DNA of 61,108 nucleotides from contig CALUZQ010000007.1 of NCBI GenBank assembly GCA_944325225.1, positions 1-61,108 of the forward strand, in the 5' to 3' direction. How positions within the stretch are numbered: position 1 is the first letter of the stretch; each line of letters begins with the position of its first letter. Below, piece after piece: positions 33,575 through 42,419 of the stretch. This DNA is from an uncultured Elusimicrobiales bacterium. GTDB lineage: Bacteria; Elusimicrobiota; Elusimicrobia; Elusimicrobiales; Elusimicrobiaceae. The notes under the pieces are model-generated. The model had not been told where the DNA came from. It was given only the letters and a program-made list of their open reading frames with translations, and ran no database searches. The position numbers and the translations under genes were made by a program.

Positions 33575-34330
33575 ATGACAAAAAGAACACCTATCATCGC
33601 CGGAAACTGGAAGATGCACAACACTTTGGCGGAATCTGCCGCCCTCATTACCGCACTGACGAAAGCCGGCAACAAAAACCAAGCCGAAATTATTGTAGCC
33701 CCGTCCTACACTTCGCTGGCCAAAGTGGCCGAGCTGGCCAAGGGCTCGGAAATTCAAGTAGCCGCGCAAGATGTGCATTGGGAAGATAAAGGCGCCTTTA
33801 CCAGCGCGGTTTCCCCCGTGCAAGCCAAAGACGCCGGCGCCACTCACACGCTCATCGGCCACAGCGAACGCAGAAGCGTGTTCGGCGACACTGACGAAAT
33901 TTTGAACAAAAAAGTAGCCGCGGCCCTGCGCCACGGATTAACGGTTATCTTCTGCGTGGGCGAAACCTTGGAAGAACGCGAAGCCGGCAAAACGCTCAGC
34001 GTCATTGAAAACCAACTAAAAAACGGTTTAAAAGATTTTGCCGAAGCCCAATTAAACGGCTTGGTGATTGCTTATGAACCCGTCTGGGCCATTGGCACCG
34101 GCAAAACCGCTACGCCCGAACAAGCGCAGGAAGTACACGCGGCAATCCGCGCGTATTTGGCCAAGGCATATTCGCAAGCATTTGCCGACGCTACCCGCAT
34201 CCTTTACGGCGGCAGCGTGAAAGATTCCAATGTAGATGAAATTATGGCTAAAGAAGATGTGGACGGCGCTTTAGTCGGCGGGCAATCGTTAATTGCCGAT
34301 AAATTCGCCCGCATTATTAATTTCAACTAA
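33575..34330 (+). CDS. tpiA: Triosephosphate isomerase
   Basis: A 251-residue (beta/alpha)8 enzyme of normal length, interconverting DHAP and G3P in glycolysis. Catalytic residues visible: N11 and K13 (AGNWKMH), the His in LIGHSERR, and the Glu in [15 protein letters not shown] with the flexible loop 6. YGGSVK and [10 protein letters not shown] bind phosphate. ACGAGG ribosome site upstream. First gene of a 16-kb same-strand run, 11 bp ahead of deoC. Confidence 0.97.
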   Translation: MTKRTPIIAGNWKMHNTLAESAALITALTKAGNKNQAEIIVAPSYTSLAKVAELAKGSEIQVAAQDVHWEDKGAFTSAVSPVQAKDAGATHTLIGHSERRSVFGDTDEILNKKVAAALRHGLTVIFCVGETLEEREAGKTLSVIENQLKNGLKDFAEAQLNGLVIAYEPVWAIGTGKTATPEQAQEVHAAIRAYLAKAYSQAFADATRILYGGSVKDSNVDEIMAKEDVDGALVGGQSLIADKFARIINFN

Positions 34331-34341
34331 AGGAGTTCCGT

Positions 34342-34986
34342 ATGAACCCGGCAAAACTCATTGACCATACCCTTTTAAAACCGACGGCCACCCGCGAAGA
34401 AATCCACCGCTTGTGCGAAGAAGCCCGCCAATATGGCTTCTTTAGCGTATGCATTAATCCGGTGTGGGTATCTTACGCCAAAGAACAACTGAAAGGGACG
34501 GAGGTAAAAGTCTGCACGGTCATTGGGTTTCCGCTGGGGGCCAACACCACGGCCGTAAAAACATACGAAACCGAGGACGCTTTAAAAAACGGCGCCGATG
34601 AAATTGATATGGTCATCAACCTCGGCGCCCTAAAAGATAAAGATTACCAAACCGTCCTGCAGGATATACAAGCCGTCCGCAATGCCTGCCGGGGCCATAT
34701 ACTTAAAGTCATTATTGAAACTTCGCAGCTTACGGACGAAGAAAAAGTAAAAGCGTGTGAACTTTCGGCCCAGGCCGAAGCCGATTTTGTAAAAACCTCC
34801 ACCGGTTTTACCGGCAGCGGAGCGACCGCGCCCGATGTGGCGCTGATGCGCCAATCTATCCCGCCGCATATGCAGGTAAAAGCGTCCGGCGGGGTTCGTT
34901 CGCGCGCGGATTTTGACGCTATGGTTGCGGCCGGGGCCACCCGGATTGGCGCCAGCAGCGGCGTAAAAATCGTAGAGGGAAAATGA
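34342..34986 (+). CDS. deoC: Deoxyribose-phosphate aldolase
   Basis: A 214-residue class I aldolase that splits 2-deoxyribose-5-phosphate to G3P and acetaldehyde, linking nucleoside breakdown to the TpiA step encoded upstream. [12 protein letters not shown] opens the barrel. [11 protein letters not shown] holds the active-site Asp, FVKTSTGF the Schiff-base Lys, and VKASGGVRS the proton-relay Lys. AAAGGAG ribosome site. The stop overlaps the next start (ATGA). Confidence 0.96.
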   Translation: MNPAKLIDHTLLKPTATREEIHRLCEEARQYGFFSVCINPVWVSYAKEQLKGTEVKVCTVIGFPLGANTTAVKTYETEDALKNGADEIDMVINLGALKDKDYQTVLQDIQAVRNACRGHILKVIIETSQLTDEEKVKACELSAQAEADFVKTSTGFTGSGATAPDVALMRQSIPPHMQVKASGGVRSRADFDAMVAAGATRIGASSGVKIVEGK

Positions 34987-37900
34987 TTAACAATTGGGAC
35001 ATAATCTCCCGGCTGGATTCTAAAGACAACAGCCGCCGTTTTACCCTGGTAACGGACGGAACGGAACACGATGCCCGTTTAATTGCCAAGAAATTAGACG
35101 GCTATGTGCAAGCGCCGCAGCCGGCCGTTGCGCCCTTTGTATATGCCTTTGAACTGCCCGCCGATCTGGACGAAGATACCTTGGAAAAAATCCGCACGGC
35201 CGTTAAAGAAGGCGTAGAACAAACCAATAAAATCAACCAATTCGTACCGGGCGGCATTCTGGGGGACCCGCTGTTTAACGCTGATGTTGCCAAAGAAGAT
35301 AAAGAATTCCCTACTTTTGTTACGCTGGATCCTTCGGAGAGTTTCTTTCGGGGCGAAAAATCGGCCCCTGGCCTAAACCCGGAAGCGGCTCCCACTATTT
35401 CCGACGCAGTTCCCCAACCGCAAGGAACGCAGCCCGTGCCGGACTTGCAGTCCCATCAAGTAAACCTGCAAGCCGAAAACGATTCGCTGGGGCTGGAAAA
35501 GCAAACCGTATCGGCTCCGCAGTCGTCAACGGAAAAAACCGAAGAAATTACCATCAGCGACAAAGATATGCTCATTAAAGATATGGAAGGCACCATGCTG
35601 GGGCAAATGCCGCTGGAGGATATTTTTTCCGCTGAAACCAAGTACGATATGTTCCTGGATTTGGAAAACCAAAAACTCGTTAAAAATTCACAAGTCCAAC
35701 GGGAACAGAAAATGAATAACCTGGCCGACGGAAAGGACAGTTTGGAAGAATCATTTAATATCTTTGAACAAAAAATTAAAGACCAAACCTGTATCATAGA
35801 CCTGGACGATGTGAACGCCATTACTGACCGACTGACTAAAAAGGATTTAAATTTTATCCAACAAGCCGCACCGGAGCAAACCCCTGCACCAGCTGCTCCA
35901 GAACCTGCTGCGTCCTCCCCTTCGCAGGAGAAACCGGCTCCGGCGCCGCAGCCGAGTCCTGTTACGCCCGATACGCCGGAAATTCCCCATTTGGCAAAAT
36001 TTGCAACCCCCTTGGCAGAACCGGACGGACTGCCGTCTATTCACGCTCCGGCTGAAACAGAAACAAATGCTGGGGTGGAAGATCCCTTTGACCAAATAGA
36101 AAAAACTACGCGGAATCTAAATACCGCACCCCAAGACAACCTGGAACCGGCTGAAAAATTAGCCGAGGAGACAGAGTCGTTAGCACAGCCGTTAGCATCT
36201 GATCCTTCGCCAGAACAACCAGCGCAAACGCTGCCGCCAGCCGAAACGGACGAAGAACCCCTCAATTTGGGTCCCTCCCCGGAAGAAGCATCGGTCAATT
36301 CGTTTGAAATGGAGCGCCCGGCACCGGGTGAATTGCCGGAGGAAGTTTCCCTGGTAAATACAGTACCGCCCACGCAATACAGTCAAAAAACCATTTCGCC
36401 GGACAAACCGGATAACGATTTGCCCGAAATTACGATACGCGGCAAAAAAATAGAATCGCTGGAAAAGACTTTTAATTTAGAAACCACTTTAAATACTGAA
36501 ATTATGAAGCATCAGTACGAAAAGTCGTTTCACGACACACCTAAATCTGCTGCAAAAAATCCACCCGCCGGCCCGGCTGCTCCGCCGCCGGTACACCAGG
36601 CGGCCGCAGCATCCCGGCCGCAAACGCTGGAAAAACCAAAACACAAAGTATTGCGTTTGGTTGGCAAAAAAGAAAAAGAGCAACAAACAGTACATACAGA
36701 AAATTTAACAGTACATTCGGGGGAATCCATGATGGACGAAAACCAAGAACCAAAAACCACTTTTAGAATCAGACGCAAGGACGCGCCGCACGCGCCTAGC
36801 GCTCCGGTGCCGCCAGTGCCACCGGCACCGGCAGCTCCTTCCGCCCCGGTCGTACCGCCGCCGGCTGCACAAGCAATGCCAAAGCCCAAACCGGCCGCCG
36901 CCAACACCATCATTGAAAAGACCAAAACAATTGATCATTCTATTGAAATTCCACTCTCGGAGCTCAAGAAACACAACTGGCCGCTGGAAGTGCCGCTGGT
37001 GCCGACTTATACCTTAGAAACAATGGTAATGTCGGTGAACCGTTTTGCACACGCAACGGCCATTTCTGTACTGGAAAATCCTGGTAAATTATATAATCCG
37101 CTTGTTTTGCACGGCGCTACGGGGACCGGAAAGACCCACTTCTTAAACGCAATGGCGTATGCTTTTTCCAAAAAATACGGTCAGGAAAATATCTTTATGA
37201 CAAACGGCGTCCGTCTTTCGCGCGGGATTCAGCGCTATGTGATGGAAGGCAATATAGAGAAATTTGAAAAATTTATGGACACGGTCAAAGTTCTGCTAAT
37301 TGACGATGTACATCTGTTAGCCATCAACGAACAGAACCGAGTGCATATTTCTAAATTGCTCAACAAATTCTTACGCGACCAGAAACAAATCGTCATTACT
37401 TCCAAATATCCGCCGGAAAGTTTGGAAAAACTGGAAGAATTGATTAAGTTTAAATTGGATTCGGGCTGGATTTCCGAATTAAAACCGGCCAGCGGGGCGA
37501 CGCACTTCCGGATTGTAAAAAAGATGCTGCTGGATAACGGAGTTGATTTAAGCGATGCCCAAATCAGTGAATTTTTTGGCGGCCCGCATATGACGCTGGG
37601 CACGGTTACGCGCAGTATCCGCCGTTTAAAAGTGCTGGAAAACTTGATTTTCCCGCATTTGGCGGAAGCCGACCGTTCCCAGGCCACTATCTTTGAAAAA
37701 CTCTTGGCCACCGGCGGAGAGGACGCTGACAGCGAAATCTTAAGCCGCGACCCGGAAAGCATTACCACCATTTCCACCACCGGCAACGGGGAATGGGGAC
37801 GGATTGGTTTTTTCTATCCGCAAAACAGTTCGCATATGATGAACTGGATGGTTTATGCTTTGCAGCAACGCGCCAAAGAATTGGGAATTACCGGCGGTTT

Positions 37901-38168
37901 TGATATTGCCGTTCGTTCCTCGTACGCGACGGAAAACATCATCTCCTCGGCTTTTAAAATTGCCAACTTATGCGACAATAAAAAGCTCAAAGGGGCCGTT
38001 ATTTTAGGCCCTGCGCTGACGGTATGTGAACCGTCCGTACGCGAGAATTTCTATGATATTCTGACGCATATGCTGGAAATTATGCTTATTCGCTGCGGCA
38101 TCATCAATTTTGAAGATGCCAAAGCGCCCAGCACTTATGTAAAAGTACTGTCGGAATTATTGAGGTAA
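34983..38168 (+). CDS. DnaA-like AAA+ ATPase with long disordered region
   Basis: A 1061-residue protein. Residues 1-100 form a small ordered domain ([20 protein letters not shown]...). About 100-650 is low-complexity Pro/Ala/Glu/Gln, with many PAPAAP-like runs and a few acidic helices. From about 660 comes a DnaA/Hda-like AAA+ module: [23 protein letters not shown], Walker A GATGTGKT (711-718), Walker B VLLIDDVH (770-777), and a lid helix region with [13 protein letters not shown]. The DnaA domain IV DNA-binding motif is absent. Instead, about 130 residues (from 925, [21 protein letters not shown]) of unknown fold close the protein. It is not the replication initiator in the usual sense. Located between deoC (4-bp overlap) and two lipoproteins (2-bp gap). 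Confidence 0.8.
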   Translation: MINNWDIISRLDSKDNSRRFTLVTDGTEHDARLIAKKLDGYVQAPQPAVAPFVYAFELPADLDEDTLEKIRTAVKEGVEQTNKINQFVPGGILGDPLFNADVAKEDKEFPTFVTLDPSESFFRGEKSAPGLNPEAAPTISDAVPQPQGTQPVPDLQSHQVNLQAENDSLGLEKQTVSAPQSSTEKTEEITISDKDMLIKDMEGTMLGQMPLEDIFSAETKYDMFLDLENQKLVKNSQVQREQKMNNLADGKDSLEESFNIFEQKIKDQTCIIDLDDVNAITDRLTKKDLNFIQQAAPEQTPAPAAPEPAASSPSQEKPAPAPQPSPVTPDTPEIPHLAKFATPLAEPDGLPSIHAPAETETNAGVEDPFDQIEKTTRNLNTAPQDNLEPAEKLAEETESLAQPLASDPSPEQPAQTLPPAETDEEPLNLGPSPEEASVNSFEMERPAPGELPEEVSLVNTVPPTQYSQKTISPDKPDNDLPEITIRGKKIESLEKTFNLETTLNTEIMKHQYEKSFHDTPKSAAKNPPAGPAAPPPVHQAAAASRPQTLEKPKHKVLRLVGKKEKEQQTVHTENLTVHSGESMMDENQEPKTTFRIRRKDAPHAPSAPVPPVPPAPAAPSAPVVPPPAAQAMPKPKPAAANTIIEKTKTIDHSIEIPLSELKKHNWPLEVPLVPTYTLETMVMSVNRFAHATAISVLENPGKLYNPLVLHGATGTGKTHFLNAMAYAFSKKYGQENIFMTNGVRLSRGIQRYVMEGNIEKFEKFMDTVKVLLIDDVHLLAINEQNRVHISKLLNKFLRDQKQIVITSKYPPESLEKLEELIKFKLDSGWISELKPASGATHFRIVKKMLLDNGVDLSDAQISEFFGGPHMTLGTVTRSIRRLKVLENLIFPHLAEADRSQATIFEKLLATGGEDADSEILSRDPESITTISTTGNGEWGRIGFFYPQNSSHMMNWMVYALQQRAKELGITGGFDIAVRSSYATENIISSAFKIANLCDNKKLKGAVILGPALTVCEPSVRENFYDILTHMLEIMLIRCGIINFEDAKAPSTYVKVLSELLR

Positions 38169-38170
38169 CG

Positions 38171-38617
38171 ATGAAAAAACTTTTTCTCCTATGCGCCGCC
38201 GCATGCTGCCTGTGTGCGTGTACATCCGGGCTGAAATCCGCCGTTAAAGAAGGGGCCATCGCTCCCGCCTTTAACGACACGCTGTTAGACAGCAATTACC
38301 TGTGGGTGCGCGGATTTGGCGCGGCGAACCCGGCCCATACCTCCGACTCCCAACGCCGGATCATGAGCCGCGAAGCGGCCATCGCCCACGCCTATCAGCG
38401 CGCGGCGGAGGTGCTGTACGGCGCCGATTTGGAAGCCAATGTACAAGTGGTAGATGCCGTTTCTTCCGGCAGTACGATTGATACTTCCGCCCAGGGCGTT
38501 ATCCGCCAGATGGAGCTGGTCTCCACCGAATATATGGACGACGGGGGCTGTGCCGTTATTATGCGGCTGGACCGCAAACGCCTGCAGGCCGCCGGCCTTA
38601 ATTTGGAGGTCAAATAA
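38171..38617 (+). CDS. LPP20/FlgP-like lipoprotein
   Basis: A 148-residue lipoprotein with lipobox LCAC (C17). The mature part matches the LPP20 pattern: WVRGFGAANP, SREAAIAHAYQRAAEVLYGADLEA, a Ser/Thr-rich turn and a VIMRLDRKRLQ end. LPP20 proteins include Helicobacter LPP20 and FlgP, an outer-membrane ring lipoprotein at the flagellar base. No flagellar genes occur in the window. The stop shares one base with the next start (TAATG), so it is translationally coupled to the FlgT-like gene. Confidence 0.7.
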   Translation: MKKLFLLCAAACCLCACTSGLKSAVKEGAIAPAFNDTLLDSNYLWVRGFGAANPAHTSDSQRRIMSREAAIAHAYQRAAEVLYGADLEANVQVVDAVSSGSTIDTSAQGVIRQMELVSTEYMDDGGCAVIMRLDRKRLQAAGLNLEVK

Positions 38618-39723
38618 TGAAGAAACTGTTTTTGGTGGCGTTAGCAGCCACGCTGGCGTTAACGGCGTGCAGTTCGTTTCGCATCGGGCCGAAAGGAGAA
38701 GGCGAATATGTAGAAGCCGAATCGTTGGTACCGTACGATGAAAATAATTTAAAACAAATGAAAAAGGACGGTATTTTAGCCGCCCAGCGTGCCGCTGTAG
38801 AAAAAGTAGCGGGCATTTTTATATCTTCGGCAACGACGGTGGACCAAGCCCAGTTGGTGGAAGACAAAATCGTTTCTAAAACAGCGGGTTTTATCCGCCG
38901 CAGCCATGTGCAGAAGGCCTACCGCAAAGGGGACGAATATTACACCAAAATTAAAGCGATGGTGCTGGTAAAAGATATTGGGGACATTATCAAACAGTCC
39001 GAAGCGGACGCTTTTGCCAAAAAAACCAACATTTTAGTAACTTCCCGCGAGATGACCGGGGACGAAATTTCCCTGCGGCAGGACTGCAAACAAGCCATTT
39101 ATCGCGCGCTCAAAGGCCAGCCGTTTGCGCTGGTCAACGGGGATAATTTAAGCCAAAACAACATAGAAAACCCCAACCCGACCATTGACCAGGCCCGCCA
39201 GGAAGGCGCCCGTTTTGTGATTGTGGCCGATGTACAGGCCAACCCGCTGGTGGCCCTGCCGGGGACGACCTCCCCCTTTAAATCCTACCGGGCCCGCGCC
39301 AACATCCGCGCGTATGCCACCAACAACTATGCCGTGGTGGCCGAAGGGGCCGAACAGTTAAGCGGGCTGGATCCAATGGAGGATATCGCCTCGCAGAAAG
39401 CCATTTCCGCCGCCTGTGAAGCGGCCGCCAAACAACTGGCCGAACCCATCAATGCGGCAATCAATTCGGCCAAAGTTTTTAATGTAACGGTTAAAGATAT
39501 AGGAAACATAGAACGCCTCAAACAAGTGCAGGACATTCTGCGCGACCTGCGGGAAATTGAAGATTTCAACCTGATCCGTTACGCCAATTCGGCTGCCCAG
39601 TTTGAAATCTCGGCCAACATCGCCACACCCGAAGAACTGGCGGCTAAAATTATCCGCAAATACAACATTAATTTTACGGTGGTGTCTATTACACCCAGTG
39701 CCATCGTATTGAGTTTCAACTGA
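38617..39723 (+). CDS. FlgT-like lipoprotein
   Basis: A 368-residue lipoprotein with lipobox LTAC (C18). Residues about 30-125 resemble the FlgT N-terminal domain: GILAAQRAAVEKVAGIFISS, QLVEDKIVSKTAGFIRR and a YYTKIKAMV strand. A middle domain (about 140-260, with ARFVIVADVQANPLVALPG) resembles the FlgT TolB-like fold, and a C-terminal domain follows (VKDIGNIERLKQVQDIL...). FlgT builds the H-ring of Vibrio flagella. Here it is paired with an LPP20 protein and followed by competence genes. The similarity is recognised by eye and is moderately sure. Confidence 0.6.
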   Translation: MKKLFLVALAATLALTACSSFRIGPKGEGEYVEAESLVPYDENNLKQMKKDGILAAQRAAVEKVAGIFISSATTVDQAQLVEDKIVSKTAGFIRRSHVQKAYRKGDEYYTKIKAMVLVKDIGDIIKQSEADAFAKKTNILVTSREMTGDEISLRQDCKQAIYRALKGQPFALVNGDNLSQNNIENPNPTIDQARQEGARFVIVADVQANPLVALPGTTSPFKSYRARANIRAYATNNYAVVAEGAEQLSGLDPMEDIASQKAISAACEAAAKQLAEPINAAINSAKVFNVTVKDIGNIERLKQVQDILRDLREIEDFNLIRYANSAAQFEISANIATPEELAAKIIRKYNINFTVVSITPSAIVLSFN

Positions 39724-39724
39724 T

Positions 39725-41263
39725 ATGCTGGCCAATGTATGTACCGGCGCTATTAAAGGGATAGAAGGGTTTGCCGTTTCCGTAGAAATAGATATAGCCG
39801 CGGGAATGCCCACCTTGGCCGTGGTGGGGTTGCCGGACGCCGAAGTCCGGGAAAGCAAAGAACGCGTCGTAGCCGCCGTGCGCAACAGCGGGTTTGATTT
39901 TCCGGCTAAACGCATTACCGTCAACTTAAGCCCGGCCGAACTTCGCAAAAGCGGCACCCAGTTTGACCTGCCAATTGCCTTGGGCATTTTGGCCGCCAGC
40001 GGCCAGCTTTCTGCCGAAGCCAGCACCAAAATACAAAATTTACTAGTGCTGGGAGAGCTGGCGTTGGACGGAACCCTGCGCCCCTGTGCCGGCGTACTGC
40101 CGATGCTGATTTCCTGCCAGCCCTTGGGGAAAACCGCCGTTATCCCGCCTCAAAATGTGTTGGAAGGGCAAGTATCCGGCGCCCCCTTTATTACTCCGCA
40201 TACGCTAAAAGAACTGGCTGATTATTTGGAAGGCAAGTTGGAAGAAAGTGCCGTCAAAATAGCGTATGTGCCGGAACCGGAAAAACCCGTATGCAGCGAA
40301 TTGGATTTTTCCGATGTAAAAGGGCAGGCCTTGGCCAAGCGCGCGCTGGAGATTGCCGCCGCCGGCGGGCATAATGTGCTGATGATTGGGCTTCCCGGCA
40401 CGGGCAAAAGCATGCTGGCCAAGCGATTCCCCGGCATTTTGCCGCCGCTTACGCAGGAAGAATCGCTGGAAATTACCAAAATTTATTCCATTTGCAATTT
40501 GATGGGCAAAAGCCGCCTGCTGACCCAACGCCCGTTCCGCGATCCGCATCATACCATTTCCGATGTAGCGCTGATTGGCGGCGGCTCCACGCCGCGCCCG
40601 GGCGAAGTTTCTTTGGCACACAACGGCGTATTATTTTTAGATGAATTTGCCGAATTTTCCCGTTCTTCGTTAGAAGTACTGCGCGAACCTTTGGAAAACG
40701 GCCGCGTAACCATTTCCCGCGCCAAAGAAACGGTTACCTATCCGGCCCGTTTTACGCTGGTCGCCGCGATGAACCCCTGCCCTTGCGGACACCTGGGCGA
40801 CCCGCATACCCCCTGCACCTGTTCTCCGATGCAGATCAACCGCTACAAGGCGCGGATTTCCGGCCCGCTGTTAGACCGTATTGATTTAACCGTCAATTTA
40901 AATCCGGTTAAATATACGGACTGGAATAAAACCAGCGAAGGGGAAACCACCGCCCAAATTCGGGAGCGGGTGTTAAAAGCGCGCGCCATACAGCGCACCC
41001 GGTTTGCGGGATCCGCTACACCGGCCAACGCTTTTATGACCAGCCGCGAGATTAAACAGTTCTGCGCGCTTCCTGCGGGGGCGGATCAGATTCTGGAAAC
41101 CGCCATGCGTAAATTTGGGTTAAGTGCGCGCAGTTTGGACAAAATTCTCAAAACCGCCCGTACCATTGCGGACTTGGAAGGGAAAGATTCCCTAGAAACC
41201 AAACACCTGGTGGAAGTGATGCAATACCGGCCGCTGGACCGGAAAGGAGTGGCAGACCTCTAA
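39725..41263 (+). CDS. comM: ComM/YifB-family Mg-chelatase-like ATPase
   Basis: A 512-residue AAA+ protein. It promotes branch migration during natural transformation. The N-terminal Lon-protease-like fold (GIEGFAVSVEIDIAAGMPTLAVVGLPD...ESKERVVAA) is followed by Walker A GLPGTGKSML, LFLDEFAEF and a zinc-like loop with NPCPCGHLGD and CTCSPMQINRY. The C-terminal helical domain is complete. 1-bp gap from the FlgT-like gene; the stop overlaps the dprA ATG (TAATG). Confidence 0.95.
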   Translation: MLANVCTGAIKGIEGFAVSVEIDIAAGMPTLAVVGLPDAEVRESKERVVAAVRNSGFDFPAKRITVNLSPAELRKSGTQFDLPIALGILAASGQLSAEASTKIQNLLVLGELALDGTLRPCAGVLPMLISCQPLGKTAVIPPQNVLEGQVSGAPFITPHTLKELADYLEGKLEESAVKIAYVPEPEKPVCSELDFSDVKGQALAKRALEIAAAGGHNVLMIGLPGTGKSMLAKRFPGILPPLTQEESLEITKIYSICNLMGKSRLLTQRPFRDPHHTISDVALIGGGSTPRPGEVSLAHNGVLFLDEFAEFSRSSLEVLREPLENGRVTISRAKETVTYPARFTLVAAMNPCPCGHLGDPHTPCTCSPMQINRYKARISGPLLDRIDLTVNLNPVKYTDWNKTSEGETTAQIRERVLKARAIQRTRFAGSATPANAFMTSREIKQFCALPAGADQILETAMRKFGLSARSLDKILKTARTIADLEGKDSLETKHLVEVMQYRPLDRKGVADL

Positions 41264-42399
41264 TGAACCCGTCCATTTCCTCCGCCGAACGGCTGGCACG
41301 CATTCAATTAAACGCTTTTCTGTATTTTCGGGCGGACTGGCTGGAACGGCTGATTGAGATTTTTGGCTCGGCGCAGGAAATACTGCGGCAGGACGCACCA
41401 ACCCTGGCGCGCGAAGCCAATCTCAACCCGGCTACGGCAGCGCACCTGCTGCGGGACGCTTTTGCCGTCAACCCCCAGGAAGAATGGGACAAAACAACTG
41501 CCCTGGGCGGCTATATTTATGTGCCGGAAGATGAAGAATATCCCCAGTCATTAAAAAATATCAAAGAAGCCCCCATTGCCCTGTATGTCTTGGGGCAATT
41601 ACCGAGTAACGAACAAGCGTGTACTGCCATGGTCGGCACGCGCAAAATCACGCCTTACGGCCGGCGGGCAGCTGCCAAACTGGCGGGAGATTTGGCGTCC
41701 TGCGGCGTAACGATTGTAAGCGGGCTGGCCCGCGGGGTGGACAGCGAATGCCACGCCGCTGCGGTGCGGCTCAAAAAACCGACGGTCGGCGTCATCGGCA
41801 CGGGCATTGGCCGCTGTTATCCGCCGGAGAACCGCGCCTTGGAAAAAGCCATGTTGCAATACGGCGGGGCAGTTGTCAGCGAACTGCCGTTTAACAGCCC
41901 GCCCAATGCGTTTCACTTTCCGCGGCGCAACCGCATAATTGCGGGGTTGTCCCAACCGGTCGTGGTGGTGGAAGGAGAAATTAAATCCGGCGCGTTGATT
42001 ACGGCCAAGCTGGCGCTGGAGATGGGAAAAGATGTCCTGGCCGTGCCCGGCCCGATAGACAGCGCCCAATCCGCCGGCCCCAATGCCCTCATCCGGGACG
42101 GGGCAGGGGTTGTAACCGCCGTATCAGATATACTAGACTATATACCACAGCAACTGCGCTTTGGGCTGGACAGCCGATTTTTTGAAAAGAAAGATTTATC
42201 CGCCCCAAAGCCGGAAGAAGATTTGACACCTCGCCAGCGCGAGGTAATGAACGCCGTGGGCAGCAGTCAGGCCAGTTTGGACCAAATTGCCGAAGCCCTC
42301 GGCGCTGATGTGCCGGAAGCGGCCTCTTTGCTGTTTGAACTGGAAGTCAAAGGATTTCTGGCCTGCGAAAACGGGCTCTACAGCAAAAGCAAATTTTAA
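41263..42399 (+). CDS. dprA: DNA processing protein DprA
   Basis: A 378-residue protein that loads RecA on incoming single-stranded DNA during transformation. The Rossmann domain has MVGTRKITPYGRRAA, TIVSGLARGVDSECHAAA and FPRRNRIIAGLSQ, with GALITAKLALEMGKDVLAVPGP. An N-terminal helical (SAM-like) part and a C-terminal winged helix (LTPRQREVMNAVGSS...) are present. It forms a unit with comM, topA and xer, an order shared with many bacteria. Confidence 0.95.
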   Translation: MNPSISSAERLARIQLNAFLYFRADWLERLIEIFGSAQEILRQDAPTLAREANLNPATAAHLLRDAFAVNPQEEWDKTTALGGYIYVPEDEEYPQSLKNIKEAPIALYVLGQLPSNEQACTAMVGTRKITPYGRRAAAKLAGDLASCGVTIVSGLARGVDSECHAAAVRLKKPTVGVIGTGIGRCYPPENRALEKAMLQYGGAVVSELPFNSPPNAFHFPRRNRIIAGLSQPVVVVEGEIKSGALITAKLALEMGKDVLAVPGPIDSAQSAGPNALIRDGAGVVTAVSDILDYIPQQLRFGLDSRFFEKKDLSAPKPEEDLTPRQREVMNAVGSSQASLDQIAEALGADVPEAASLLFELEVKGFLACENGLYSKSKF

Positions 42400-42419
42400 C
42401 CGAATAAGGAAGTGAATGT

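Noticed and set aside
36041-36974. Long minus-strand frames opposite the AAA+ gene's Pro/Ala-rich region
   Set aside because: Shadow frames created by biased codon content in the GC-rich low-complexity segment; no starts with ribosome sites.
34983-38168. Chromosomal replication origin suggested by the DnaA-like gene
   Set aside because: No cluster of DnaA boxes, no dnaN/gyrB/recF neighbours, and the protein lacks the DNA-binding domain.
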